Origin: Formosa sp030427735
GTDB lineage: Bacteria; Bacteroidota; Bacteroidia; Flavobacteriales; Flavobacteriaceae
Length of the DNA: 64,000 nt
NCBI RefSeq assembly: GCF_051200825.1
Contig: NZ_CP195158.1
Location: 3,286,001-3,350,000 of the forward strand
Direction: 5' to 3'
Positions 26,301-35,096 of the stretch are shown one piece after another. Position 1 is the first letter of the stretch, and each line of letters starts with the position of its first letter. The translations under genes and the position numbers were made by a program. The notes below the pieces were generated by a model. The model searched no databases. It saw nothing but the letters and a program-made list of their open reading frames with translations, and was not told where the DNA came from.

Positions 26301-27860
26301 ATGATAAAAGAAGTGCAACTGCGTGTGTCTTTACAAGAAGAAGCCTCGCAAAAAAATATTTTGCAGCTAAAAGCAGCACAATTATTACACCTTTCGACAT
26401 CGGATATAACAGGTATAAAAGTTCTTCGAAAATCTATCGATGCTAGAAAACCCAATATTATATTCAACTATAAAGTAGCTGTATTTATACATGAAGAGCT
26501 TCCAGAAACGTCAACTTATAATTTCAATTATCAAGATGTTACTAAAGCCAAATCTGTTCACATTATCGGTTTTGGTCCAGCGGGCATGTATGCCGCCTTG
26601 CGTTGTATAGAATTAGGCTACAAACCTATTGTTTTAGAACGCGGTAAAAACGTACAGGACAGACGTCGAGATTTAAGAGCCATTAATCAGTTTCACGACG
26701 TTAACGAAGATTCTAATTATTGCTTTGGCGAAGGTGGAGCTGGTACGTATTCCGACGGAAAATTGTACACCCGAAGTTTAAAGCGAGGCGATGTTAGACG
26801 CATTTTCGAAAACTTGGTATATCATGGTGCTACACCACAAATCTTAATAGATGCCCATCCGCATATTGGCACCAACAAACTCCCTAAGGTTGTTCAGAAT
26901 ATTCGAGAAACGATTTTAAAATATGGAGGCGAAGTGCATTTTGAATCTCGTGTTAGCGATTTCAAAATTTCTAATAATAACATTACTGCCATACAGATTC
27001 AAAACGGCTCCGAAATGCCCGTTAACAAAGTTATTTTAGCCACTGGGCACTCGGCTAGAGATATTTTTTATTTGCTACACAAAAAAAACATCGACATCGA
27101 AGCCAAGTCGTTTGCTATGGGAGTACGTGTAGAACACCCACAGCACATCATCGATTCTATTCAATACCATTGCTCGGGAGATAGACATGAACTTTTACCT
27201 GCGGCATCTTACAGTTTAGTACAGCAAGTTAACCAACGTGGCGTTTATTCTTTCTGTATGTGCCCAGGCGGATTTATTGTTCCCGCAGCAACCGCCAATG
27301 GCGAAGTTGTGGTTAACGGCATGTCCCCATCTAAGCGCAATAACGAATTTGCCAATTCGGGAATCGTTGTAGAAATTAATGCCGAAAAAGATTTATATAA
27401 ATACGATCATCTTGGTCCGCTAAAAGCTTTAGAATACCAAAAAGATTTAGAAAAACTAGCCTTCGTTTCTGGAGGAAAAAGTCAAGTTGCGCCAGCACAA
27501 CGCTTAACAGATTTTGTAGAAGGCAGACTATCTACAGGTTTGAACCCTACATCGTACCAACCTGGTATTAAAAGCGTACCCTTACATTCTATTTTACCCA
27601 AATTAATTGGGAAAAGTTTGCGTAAAGGATTTGAAGCTTTCGGACAAAAAATGAAGGGCTACTACACTGCCGAAGCAAATGTTATAGGTGTAGAATCCAG
27701 AACCTCATCGCCAATTAGCATTCCAAGAAACACACGGTTAGCGCATCCACAAATCACCAACTTATTCCCTTGTGGCGAAGGTGGTGGGTATGCTGGCGGT
27801 ATTATTTCTGCAGCCATGGATGGCGAACGTTGTGCCGAAGCTGCAATTCAAAACTTTTAA
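26301..27860 (+). CDS. FAD-dependent oxidoreductase (COG2509 type)
   Basis: 519 residues of the uncharacterised FAD-dependent dehydrogenase group. An N-terminal about 85-residue alpha/beta domain precedes the dinucleotide fold with HIIGFGPAGMYAAL (87-100) and the second strand PIVLERGK. FGEGGAGTYSDGKLYTR and the C-terminal PCGEGGGYAGGIISAAMDG complete the flavin site. The substrate is unknown. The acetyltransferase gene starts 17 nt after its stop, so the two may be co-transcribed. The ATG at 26301 matches the family N-terminus, although the promoter-like element is very close to it. Confidence 0.86.
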   Translation: MIKEVQLRVSLQEEASQKNILQLKAAQLLHLSTSDITGIKVLRKSIDARKPNIIFNYKVAVFIHEELPETSTYNFNYQDVTKAKSVHIIGFGPAGMYAALRCIELGYKPIVLERGKNVQDRRRDLRAINQFHDVNEDSNYCFGEGGAGTYSDGKLYTRSLKRGDVRRIFENLVYHGATPQILIDAHPHIGTNKLPKVVQNIRETILKYGGEVHFESRVSDFKISNNNITAIQIQNGSEMPVNKVILATGHSARDIFYLLHKKNIDIEAKSFAMGVRVEHPQHIIDSIQYHCSGDRHELLPAASYSLVQQVNQRGVYSFCMCPGGFIVPAATANGEVVVNGMSPSKRNNEFANSGIVVEINAEKDLYKYDHLGPLKALEYQKDLEKLAFVSGGKSQVAPAQRLTDFVEGRLSTGLNPTSYQPGIKSVPLHSILPKLIGKSLRKGFEAFGQKMKGYYTAEANVIGVESRTSSPISIPRNTRLAHPQITNLFPCGEGGGYAGGIISAAMDGERCAEAAIQNF

Positions 27861-27877
27861 CTTTACGATTTAACATC

Positions 27878-28441
27878 ATGACAGAAAAAGAAAAAATGTT
27901 AGCAGGATTAATGTACAATCCGTCCGATCCCGAACTTACAAAAGCGCGATACCACGCTCGACTTACATTTCAAAAAGCAAATGCCCTTACCGAGGCCGAC
28001 AGAGCAGAACGCGACGCGCTTTATAATAGTTTAATCGAAGCAGGACAGGATTTATGTATAGAACCTCCTTTTCACTGCGATTATGGCTCTAACATTAAGG
28101 CTGGAAATCGTGTTTTTATGAACTACGGATGTTGTATTCTGGATGTAGCCACAGTAACTATTGGCGATAATGTTATGTTTGCTCCCAATGTTCAGCTTTA
28201 CTCCGCAACCCATCCTATAGACGCTAAATCCAGAAACAGTGGTAAGGAATTAGGCAAACCCATAACTATCGGGAATAATGTTTGGATTGGCGGTAACAGC
28301 ACCATTTGCCCAGGCGTTACTCTTGGCAATAATGTAGTGGTTGGTGCTGGGTCTGTAGTAACTAAAAGCTTTCCTGATGATGTTGTTATTGCAGGAAATC
28401 CGGCCAGAGTTATTAAAAACATCACTAACAACGACTTATAA
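27878..28441 (+). CDS. Sugar O-acetyltransferase, maltose acetyltransferase type
   Basis: 187 residues from the ATG at 27878; the longer open frame from 27770 overlaps the previous gene and its extra residues do not fit the family. The N-terminal Mac domain (EKEKMLAGLMYNPSDPEL) and left-handed parallel beta-helix of hexapeptide repeats (GNNVWIGGNSTICPGVTLG, VVVGAGSVVTKSFP) are typical of Maa/NodL/LacA enzymes, which transfer acetyl from acetyl-CoA to sugars. The catalytic histidine lies in SATHPID. It is cytoplasmic and follows the FAD oxidoreductase gene by 17 nt. The sugar acceptor cannot be told from sequence. Confidence 0.92.
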   Translation: MTEKEKMLAGLMYNPSDPELTKARYHARLTFQKANALTEADRAERDALYNSLIEAGQDLCIEPPFHCDYGSNIKAGNRVFMNYGCCILDVATVTIGDNVMFAPNVQLYSATHPIDAKSRNSGKELGKPITIGNNVWIGGNSTICPGVTLGNNVVVGAGSVVTKSFPDDVVIAGNPARVIKNITNNDL

Positions 28442-28468
28442 CATCTGCCCTATTTTATTTAATATTAC

Positions 28469-28476
28469 TATTTTTG
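28469..28476 (+). promoter_or_regulatory. Probable -7 promoter element of fabD
   Basis: TATTTTTG matches TAnnTTTG, 18 nt before the fabD ATG. It supports the ATG at 28495 rather than the TTG at 28474, which lies inside this element. Confidence 0.5.
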
Positions 28477-28494
28477 CCATTTAAAATAAAACTT

Positions 28495-29388
28495 ATGAAC
28501 GCATATATTTTCCCTGGACAGGGCGCACAATTTACAGGTATGGGCTTAGACTTATACCAAAACGTTCCATTAGCACAAGAACTCTTCGAAAAAGCTAACG
28601 ATATACTGGGGTTTAGCATTACAGACGTTATGTTTGAAGGTACAGCAGAAGAACTAAAACAAACCAAAGTAACCCAACCCGCTATTTTTTTACACTCTGT
28701 AATTTTAGCAAAAAGTTTAGGCGAAAACTTTAAACCAGACATGGTTGCAGGACATTCTTTAGGCGAATTTTCTGCCCTAGTAGCTTCTGGTGCCTTAAAT
28801 TTCGAAGACGGATTAAAACTAGTATACCAACGTGCCTTAGCCATGCAAAAAGCTTGCGAAATTACACCAAGTACTATGGCTGCTGTTTTAGGCTTAGACG
28901 ATACTATCGTAGAAGATATTTGTGCTGCTATAGATGGTGTTGTAGTTGCAGCAAACTACAATTGCCCAGGACAATTGGTAATCTCTGGAGAAGTAGAAGC
29001 CATTAACAAAGCTTGCGAAGCTTTAAAAGAAGCTGGAGCAAAACGCGCATTAGTACTGCCTGTTGGTGGTGCATTTCACTCTCCTATGATGGAACCTGCC
29101 CGCGAAGAATTAGCAACTGCAATACAAAACACAACTTTTAACACTCCAAATTGTCCTGTATATCAAAATGTAACGGCCAGTGCGGTAACAGATAAAAATG
29201 AAATACAAGCCAATTTAATTTCTCAATTAACATCGCCTGTAAAATGGACGCAATCCGTGCAACAAATGATTGCCGACGGCGCTACAGAATTTATTGAAGT
29301 TGGCCCAGGAAAAGTGTTACAAGGATTAGTAAAAAAGATAAACAGAGACGCACAAACTAGCTCTGCTACTTTTGAAACCGAAGCATAA
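28495..29388 (+). CDS. fabD: Malonyl-CoA:ACP transacylase
   Basis: 297 residues from the ATG at 28495 (MNAYIFPGQG). It transfers malonyl from CoA to acyl carrier protein at the start of fatty acid synthesis. The N-terminal FPGQGAQ oxyanion loop, the catalytic serine S88 in GHSLGE, and the catalytic histidine in GGAFHSPMM are intact, and the length is normal. It is separate from other fab genes. lspA starts 3 nt after its stop and is certainly in the same transcript. Confidence 0.97.
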   Translation: MNAYIFPGQGAQFTGMGLDLYQNVPLAQELFEKANDILGFSITDVMFEGTAEELKQTKVTQPAIFLHSVILAKSLGENFKPDMVAGHSLGEFSALVASGALNFEDGLKLVYQRALAMQKACEITPSTMAAVLGLDDTIVEDICAAIDGVVVAANYNCPGQLVISGEVEAINKACEALKEAGAKRALVLPVGGAFHSPMMEPAREELATAIQNTTFNTPNCPVYQNVTASAVTDKNEIQANLISQLTSPVKWTQSVQQMIADGATEFIEVGPGKVLQGLVKKINRDAQTSSATFETEA

Positions 29389-29391
29389 TAC

Positions 29392-29886
29392 ATGAAATTT
29401 TCTAGAACCTTATCTATAATTTCAATTATAGTTGTAAACATTGCACTAGACCAAATTTCTAAAGTCTTAGTAAGACAATATGTTACGCCTTATAAAACCA
29501 CAGAACTTATTGGCGATAAATTTATTTTAACCAATGTAGAAAACACAGGTGCTTTTTTAAGTCTAGGCAGCAATTTAAATCCAACTTTAAAAAGTATATT
29601 TTTATTAGCCTTACCCATTTTGGTTTTGGGTTATGTTACCTATTACATTCTTAGCAACACCGCGTTAGATAAACTATCTACATTTGCTTTTGCATGTATT
29701 ATTGGAGGCGGAATAGCCAATGTATACGATAGAATTGTTTACGGCTCGGTAACCGATTTTCTTCATATAGACTTGGGCGGCATTTTTAAAACTGGCGTTT
29801 TTAATGTCGCAGATATGTCCGTTATGCTAGGCATGGGACTATTATTATACACCAATTTTAAATCGAAGAAAGCTACAACAACATAA
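29392..29886 (+). CDS. lspA: Signal peptidase II (lipoprotein signal peptidase)
   Basis: 164 residues with four membrane spans. It cleaves the signal peptide of diacylglyceryl-modified prolipoproteins at the inner membrane. The two catalytic aspartates lie in GGGIANVYDRIVYGSVTDFL and FNVADMSVMLG. NVENTGAFLSLG matches the conserved N(T)GAFS-type motif. It is co-transcribed with fabD, whose stop is 3 nt upstream, and ends before a strong bidirectional terminator. Several putative lipoproteins in this window are its expected substrates. Confidence 0.95.
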   Translation: MKFSRTLSIISIIVVNIALDQISKVLVRQYVTPYKTTELIGDKFILTNVENTGAFLSLGSNLNPTLKSIFLLALPILVLGYVTYYILSNTALDKLSTFAFACIIGGGIANVYDRIVYGSVTDFLHIDLGGIFKTGVFNVADMSVMLGMGLLLYTNFKSKKATTT

Positions 29887-29907
29887 TTTTCAGAAACTCT
29901 TATAATT

Positions 29908-29942
29908 GAAAAGTCCCCGAAATATTTCGGGGACTTTTTTTA
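29908..29942. terminator. Bidirectional intrinsic terminator after lspA
   Basis: AAGTCCCCGAAATATTTCGGGGACTT, a GC-rich perfect hairpin, is followed by a T run on the plus strand and preceded by A residues. It lies between convergent lspA and a small gene. Confidence 0.92.
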
Positions 29943-29945
29943 TTA

Positions 29946-30137
29946 TCAAGCTTGTAAGCGGCAATCTGCACAATCTTTAATTTCACCATAATAGGTTTCC
30001 CTATATTTGTGAAGCGTTTTAAAAGGCACACTCAAAAATTGCATTTTAATGTAAGTGACTTTTGTAATTAATTCACCCATTTTTGGTGTGAATCGTTTTT
30101 CGTCTTTGGTTTCCCGTTTTACTGTTATCAGTTTCAT
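29946..30137 (-). CDS. Small conserved-looking hypothetical protein
   Basis: 63 residues from the ATG at 30135-30137 (MKLITVKRE), preferred over an in-frame ATG five codons upstream. It is basic, without a signal peptide or membrane span. It ends in a CADC pair (GEIKDCADCRLQA) that could bind a metal or form a disulfide. No family was recognised. A shared terminator directly after its stop, and a composition like its neighbours, support a real gene. Function unknown. Confidence 0.6.
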   Translation of the reverse strand: MKLITVKRETKDEKRFTPKMGELITKVTYIKMQFLSVPFKTLHKYRETYYGEIKDCADCRLQA

Positions 30138-30330
30138 AATATCATTTATCATTTCATCCGAAATTACTTAAATAGATTGACAAGCCCAAGAAATTGAAGC
30201 AAAACCCCACGGTTTAACCTTATAATTAAGCATTTAACAACGATTTTCTTGTTTCAATAAGAATCTTTCACCTACTTTTCTGATAAAAGTACCGCAGAAA
30301 TTAGGGGCTTTTCGTTTAAAAACAGACATA

Positions 30331-30370
30331 AAAAAACCTCCATTACATCAATTTGCAATGAAGGTTTTAA
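30331..30370 (-). terminator. Intrinsic terminator of galE
   Basis: On the minus strand AAAACCTTCATTG pairs with TAATGGAGGTTTT, with an internal loop, followed by TTTTT. It begins 22 nt after the galE stop. Confidence 0.8.
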
Positions 30371-30391
30371 CAAAATTAACACTTACTTAAT

Positions 30392-31414
30392 TTAACTTTT
30401 TCTAATGCTTTGCTCCCATTTCCAAGCAGAACGCATGGCGTCATCTAAAGATAATTCAGATTTCCATCCTAATACATCGTTAGCTTTATCGGTTTGCGCA
30501 TAAGCTGCAATAACATCGCCTGCCCGGCGTGGTGCAATTTTATAATTTAAAGTTTCTCCAGAAACACGTTCGAAAGATTTAATCACTTCTAACACCGAGC
30601 TTCCTGTGCCTGTACCTAAATTAAACACTTCGTAATTTGTCTCGTTTTTATTACCTAACAAGCGTTGTAAAGCCACAACGTGCGCTTTTGCCAAATCGAC
30701 TACGTGAATATAATCGCGAATACAAGTACCATCGACTGTCGGATAATCGTCTCCAAACACCGATAATTGCTCTCGTAAACCTACAGCAGTTTGCGTAATA
30801 AAAGGTACTAAATTTTGAGGCACACCTATTGGCAACTCTCCAATTAACGCGGTTTCGTGAGCCCCAATCGGGTTAAAATAACGCAATGCTATTGCTTTTA
30901 AATGCGGTATAACTCGACAACTATCTTTTATAATTTCTTCACCTATTTGCTTAGTATTACCATAAGGCGATTCTGCTGGTTTTACAGGTGCATTTTCGGT
31001 TATAGGCAATTCATCGGCCTGGCCATATACGGTACAAGATGAGCTAAAAATAAAATTGGCATCTTTTAACTTATCTAATTCCTGAAGCACATAAACCAAC
31101 GTATTTATATTGTTTTCGTAATACAACAATGGATTTTCCACACTTTCGCCAACAGCTTTACTTGCCGCAAAATGAATCACGCCTTTTACATCGTTATGAG
31201 TCTTAAAAAATTGCTGTACCCCTGCCTTATCTCTTAAATCCAACTCTTCGAAAATTGGCTTTTTTCCTGTTATGGCAGTAATACCATCTAATACTTTGAT
31301 AGATGAATTTGAAAGATTATCTATTATAACAACTTCAAATCCTTCATTTTGAAGTTCTACAACCGTATGAGAGCCTATAAAACCTAGACCCCCAGTTACT
31401 AATACTTTACTCAT
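30392..31414 (-). CDS. galE: UDP-glucose 4-epimerase
   Basis: 340 residues of the extended short-chain dehydrogenase family. It interconverts UDP-glucose and UDP-galactose (or the N-acetyl forms) with bound NAD. The Rossmann motif GGLGFIGSH (8-16), the serine cluster SSSCTVYG (124-131) and the catalytic Y151/K155 in SPYGNTKQ are all present. The C-terminal RRAGDVIAAYAQTDKAND matches the sugar-binding part. Its start overlaps the end of the aminotransferase gene by 8 nt, so the two are translationally coupled. Together they suggest nucleotide-sugar synthesis for surface polysaccharide, although a role in the Leloir pathway is also possible. Confidence 0.95.
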   Translation of the reverse strand: MSKVLVTGGLGFIGSHTVVELQNEGFEVVIIDNLSNSSIKVLDGITAITGKKPIFEELDLRDKAGVQQFFKTHNDVKGVIHFAASKAVGESVENPLLYYENNINTLVYVLQELDKLKDANFIFSSSCTVYGQADELPITENAPVKPAESPYGNTKQIGEEIIKDSCRVIPHLKAIALRYFNPIGAHETALIGELPIGVPQNLVPFITQTAVGLREQLSVFGDDYPTVDGTCIRDYIHVVDLAKAHVVALQRLLGNKNETNYEVFNLGTGTGSSVLEVIKSFERVSGETLNYKIAPRRAGDVIAAYAQTDKANDVLGWKSELSLDDAMRSAWKWEQSIRKS

Positions 31415-32540
31415 TTATGAATGTTTTAATTGTTGTTGTTATAAAATCAATTTGTTCATCATCAAGCTCGGTATGCATAGGCAACGATATCACCTCTTTA
31501 ACTAATTGATTTGTTACTTTAAAATCGGCTTCATTATATCGCTCGTCTGTATACGCTTTTTGTTTATGTAAAGGAATCGGGTAATACACGCCACATGGTA
31601 TCCCATTTTCATTTAAATGTTTTACCAAAGCATCGCGATCTACGCCCGTAACTTTTAACGTGTACTGGTGGAAAACATGGTTATCTTCACTACCATTTCT
31701 AAACGGCACAGTAATTTTATCTTCGTCTTTGAAAGCATCATCGTATTTATTGGCGGCAGCTATTCGCGCTGCATTGTAAGCATCTAAATGCGGTAATTTA
31801 GCCTCTAAAACAGCAGCTTGAATGGAATCTAACCTAGAATTCACCCCAACAACATCGTGATGATAGCGTTCGTACATTCCGTGATTTACAATTCCTCGAA
31901 TGGTATGTGCCAAATCGTCATCGTTAGTAAAAATAGCACCACCATCGCCATAACATCCTAAATTTTTTGAAGGGAAAAACGATGTAGAACCAGCATGACC
32001 AATTGTACCAGCTTTTTTCTTATCTCCGTTAATATACGTAAAATTGGCGCCTATTGCCTGCGCATTATCTTCAATAACGTATAAATTATGAGCATTGGCT
32101 ATCTCCATAATAGCTTCCATATTGGCACATTGTCCAAATAAATGCACCGGCACTATCGCTTTTGTTTTTGGGGTAATAGCCTTTTTAATGGCTTCAACAT
32201 CTATATTAAAAGTATCTGGTTCTACATCAACCAAAACTGGCGTAAGCTGTAAAAGCGCAATAACCTCTACTGTAGCTGCAAAAGTAAAATCGGCGGTAAT
32301 TACCTCGTCGCCTGGCTTTAAACCTAAGCCCATCATGGCAATCTGTAAAGCATCTGTACCATTGGCACAAGGAATAACGTGCTTTACACCTAAATAGGTT
32401 TCTAAATTCTTCTGAAACGCGTTAACTTTTGGGCCATTTATAAATGCTGTTGTATCTAAAACTTCTAAAATAGAAGCATTTACAACGGCTTCTATTTTTT
32501 TATATTGACCTTTAAGATCAACCATTTGAATATTTTTCAT
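31407..32540 (-). CDS. DegT/DnrJ/EryC1/StrS sugar aminotransferase
   Basis: 377 residues, PLP-dependent. It should aminate a keto-sugar nucleotide for surface glycan synthesis. The PLP-binding lysine is K192 in FFPSKNLGCYGDGGA; the cofactor ring acid is in VIEDNAQAIGA (155-165) and phosphate-binding in CANGTDALQ (58-66). The full sequence is closest in appearance to WbpE/WlbC-type enzymes that make 3-amino or 2,3-diamino sugars; the exact substrate is inferred only. It overlaps galE by 8 nt and is divergent from the Kdo transferase gene, a setting consistent with lipopolysaccharide or capsule building. Confidence 0.92.
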   Translation of the reverse strand: MKNIQMVDLKGQYKKIEAVVNASILEVLDTTAFINGPKVNAFQKNLETYLGVKHVIPCANGTDALQIAMMGLGLKPGDEVITADFTFAATVEVIALLQLTPVLVDVEPDTFNIDVEAIKKAITPKTKAIVPVHLFGQCANMEAIMEIANAHNLYVIEDNAQAIGANFTYINGDKKKAGTIGHAGSTSFFPSKNLGCYGDGGAIFTNDDDLAHTIRGIVNHGMYERYHHDVVGVNSRLDSIQAAVLEAKLPHLDAYNAARIAAANKYDDAFKDEDKITVPFRNGSEDNHVFHQYTLKVTGVDRDALVKHLNENGIPCGVYYPIPLHKQKAYTDERYNEADFKVTNQLVKEVISLPMHTELDDEQIDFITTTIKTFINE

Positions 32541-32667
32541 GTGAAAGAAATTAAAGTCCGTAACGTATTACTACCGAACTATAAATTAAAAAATCCGTAC
32601 TGGATATCAAGCTAACGAAATTACAAAATTCAGCAACGCTAACCAATGAAAATCTAGATAAGAAATG

Positions 32668-32675
32668 TATTTTTG
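32668..32675 (+). promoter_or_regulatory. Probable -7 promoter element of waaA
   Basis: TATTTTTG matches TAnnTTTG, 16 nt before the TTG start at 32692. It leaves no room for a longer reading frame upstream and so supports the TTG. Confidence 0.5.
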
Positions 32676-32691
32676 CTAGAAACTAAGGATT

Positions 32692-33927
32692 TTGAAGATT
32701 GTTTATAATTTAAGCATTTTTGCTGCCAAATACCTGCTTAAAGTCGTAGCGCTTTTTAACACCAAAATAAAACAAGGTGTAGATGGGCGCAAACAAACAT
32801 TTACCATTTTAGCGAAACACCTACAACCATCAGACCTTACACTTTGGTTTCATTGTGCCTCTTTAGGCGAATACGAACAAGGATTGCCTGTGTTTAACGA
32901 ATTAAAAAAAATATACCCCAAACACAAAGTAGTACTCACCTTTTTTTCGCCATCTGGTTACGAAATCAGAAAAAACGCGCCGGTTGCAGATTGCGTGGTT
33001 TACTTACCACTAGACACCCCATACAATGCAAAGCGTTTTATTAATGCTGTAAAACCAGAACTTACCGTTTTTGTTAAATACGATATTTGGCCAAATTATC
33101 TTTTAACCCTTAAAACCCAAAACAGAAACGCTATTTTAATTTCTGCCTTATTTAGAAAAAACCAATCGTATTTTAAAGGCTATGGTAAATTTATGCGAGA
33201 CGCATTATTCGGGTTCTCACACATTTTCACTCAAGATGAAGCTTCAAAATCACTTTTAAAATCCATCAATTATAATGCAGTTACTGTTTCTGGAGATACG
33301 CGGTTCGATCGTGTTTCCAATCAATTACAAACAGACAATACTTTAGAGTTTATAAAAACCTTTAAACAGAATAACATTTGTGTTGTTGCCGGAAGTACTT
33401 GGCCCGAAGACGAGGCATTTTTAATTCATTATATCAATCAAAACAAAAACAACGCTGTAAAATACATTATTGCTCCCCATAATATTAAAAGCAACCAAAT
33501 ACAGCATTTACAAAATAGTTTAAACGTGCAAAGTGTGTTGTATTCCGAGATGAACAGCGCCACGCTGATCCAAGCCAAAGTACTTATAATTAACACGATT
33601 GGACTTTTAACTAAAATATACAATTACGCTAATATCGCTTATGTTGGAGGAGCCGTTGGCACAACAGGTCTGCATAATACCCTGGAACCGGCAGTTTTTG
33701 GTTGCCCAATAATTATTGGATCGCATTACCAAAAATTCCCCGAAGCTAAAGCCATGATTGCCCAAAAGGGTATGTTTAGTATTTCTTCGCAAACCGAACT
33801 AAATTCTATTTTAGACAAACTCATTAACAACGAATACTTTAGAGAAGAATCTGGCCATAAAAACTCCAATTACATTAAAAACAATCAAGGTTCTGTCGTC
33901 CAAATACTAGACTTTCTTCGTAAATAA
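32692..33927 (+). CDS. waaA: 3-deoxy-D-manno-octulosonic acid (Kdo) transferase
   Basis: 411 residues starting at TTG. The first codons translate as MKIVYNLSIF, which matches the conserved N-terminal membrane anchor of the family, and no ATG fits. It transfers Kdo from CMP-Kdo to the lipid A precursor at the inner membrane. The catalytic glutamate is in HCASLGEYEQG (54-64), and the GT-B C-terminal CMP-binding part includes VAGSTWPEDE and VGGAVGTTGLHNTLEP with the EPAVFGCPIIIG donor motif. It is divergent from the sugar aminotransferase gene, forming an envelope-glycan neighbourhood with galE. Confidence 0.95.
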   Translation: MKIVYNLSIFAAKYLLKVVALFNTKIKQGVDGRKQTFTILAKHLQPSDLTLWFHCASLGEYEQGLPVFNELKKIYPKHKVVLTFFSPSGYEIRKNAPVADCVVYLPLDTPYNAKRFINAVKPELTVFVKYDIWPNYLLTLKTQNRNAILISALFRKNQSYFKGYGKFMRDALFGFSHIFTQDEASKSLLKSINYNAVTVSGDTRFDRVSNQLQTDNTLEFIKTFKQNNICVVAGSTWPEDEAFLIHYINQNKNNAVKYIIAPHNIKSNQIQHLQNSLNVQSVLYSEMNSATLIQAKVLIINTIGLLTKIYNYANIAYVGGAVGTTGLHNTLEPAVFGCPIIIGSHYQKFPEAKAMIAQKGMFSISSQTELNSILDKLINNEYFREESGHKNSNYIKNNQGSVVQILDFLRK

Positions 33928-34041
33928 GGTTTAAAAATCAATTATTAGTAAAAATGTTAAAATAATTAACATTTTTAAAACAAGTTAATCAAGAAGTTAG
34001 TAACTTGTTACACTAATTATAACACTAAAAAACCTTAAATT

Positions 34042-34410
34042 ATGAAAAAATTACTTTTAAGCACAGCTTTATTAGTAGCCTTAGGAAGCACCTTTACTTC
34101 TTGTAGAGATGTTAAAGAAAAATCTGAAAGCGCAGCAGATGCTGTTGAAAACGCTGCAGATGCTACTGGAGATGCTATTAAAGAAACTGCTGAAGATACA
34201 GCAGATGCTTTAGACCACGCTGCAGATGAAGCTGGTGAAGCTATGGATAATGCTGCAAAAGCTACTGGAGATGCAATCGACGACGCCGTAGATGCTACAG
34301 GCGACGCTATTGATGATGCTGCCGATGCTGTTGAAGGTGCCGCTAAAGACACCAAAGATGCTGTAAAAGATGCTGCCGACAAAACAAACGATGCCATTCA
34401 AGGAAACTAA
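34042..34410 (+). CDS. Alanine/aspartate-rich repetitive putative lipoprotein
   Basis: 122 residues. A signal peptide ends in FTSC (C21), a plausible lipobox, so it is probably a lipid-anchored periplasmic or outer membrane protein. The rest consists of about nine 11-residue repeats of the type DATGDAIDDAA, strongly amphipathic and acidic, predicted as one long helix like LEA-type or YtxH-type stress proteins. No enzyme motif is visible. The repeats may bind membranes or protect proteins; this is inference. It is monocistronic with a strong shared terminator after it. The low complexity makes database similarity unreliable. Confidence 0.75.
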   Translation: MKKLLLSTALLVALGSTFTSCRDVKEKSESAADAVENAADATGDAIKETAEDTADALDHAADEAGEAMDNAAKATGDAIDDAVDATGDAIDDAADAVEGAAKDTKDAVKDAADKTNDAIQGN

Positions 34411-34426
34411 TGGTATTCTTTCTAAT

Positions 34427-34467
34427 AAAAAAGCCCGTTGTAATAATATGTTACAACGGGCTTTTTA
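34427..34467. terminator. Bidirectional intrinsic terminator
   Basis: AAAAAGCCCGTTGTAA / TTACAACGGGCTTTTT, a 16-bp perfect stem with A and T flanks, between two convergent genes. Confidence 0.93.
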
Positions 34468-34468
34468 T

Positions 34469-34861
34469 TTAAAATATCCAACTGGCCATTTTATACTTTC
34501 GCTTAAAAGGCTTTAACTGTTTTTCTAAATCTTTTTTATAAGATTTCAAGGCATTATCGCTACCAAAAGCCGAACCCAAAATACCATCGCGTTCTTTTTT
34601 TCTGTTATTGATTTTTAGTTTTTTAGTTTCGTCATCATCCGAACTTCCCATAATACCTACAACATCATTTACAAAACTTTTGATTTCATTATCCACTTTA
34701 GACTTAACATCGGACGACAATCCTAAATCGCTTCCTGGATTTAAAGCAGACAACATATCTTTTGAAAAATCTGGAGATGGTAATTTAATATTTTGCGCCT
34801 GAAGACCAAGTGTTAATAACATCACAAACACAAAACTTATACCAGTTATTGTTTTTTTCAT
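34469..34861 (-). CDS. Hypothetical secreted protein
   Basis: 130 residues with a signal peptide (1-22, ending LQA-QN). The mature part is charged and helical, with a DVKSKVDNEIKSFVNDVVG helix and a basic C-terminus (KKDLEKQLKPFKRKYKMASWIF). It is probably periplasmic. No family was recognised with confidence. It shares a terminator with the convergent repetitive lipoprotein gene. The plus-strand frame over the same bases has no start signal or family resemblance. Confidence 0.7.
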   Translation of the reverse strand: MKKTITGISFVFVMLLTLGLQAQNIKLPSPDFSKDMLSALNPGSDLGLSSDVKSKVDNEIKSFVNDVVGIMGSSDDDETKKLKINNRKKERDGILGSAFGSDNALKSYKKDLEKQLKPFKRKYKMASWIF

Positions 34862-35096
34862 AATTAATAGCTTTTAAAGTTAGTTTATAAAGTTATAGAA
34901 TTAAAGAATAAAAAAAGAGAAACTACTGTAAAATTTCAATCTTCTAAAAAAACTAACACCCTATATTTCAACAGTAATGAACCTTTACAACGACAACTTC
35001 TTTTTTAAGTAAAACACTTCTTAGTTAAAAAATTTTTATTCCTTTTTAAAAGCTCTATTTTTAAAAATTATTTGCACTTCTAAATTTCAGGCACAA

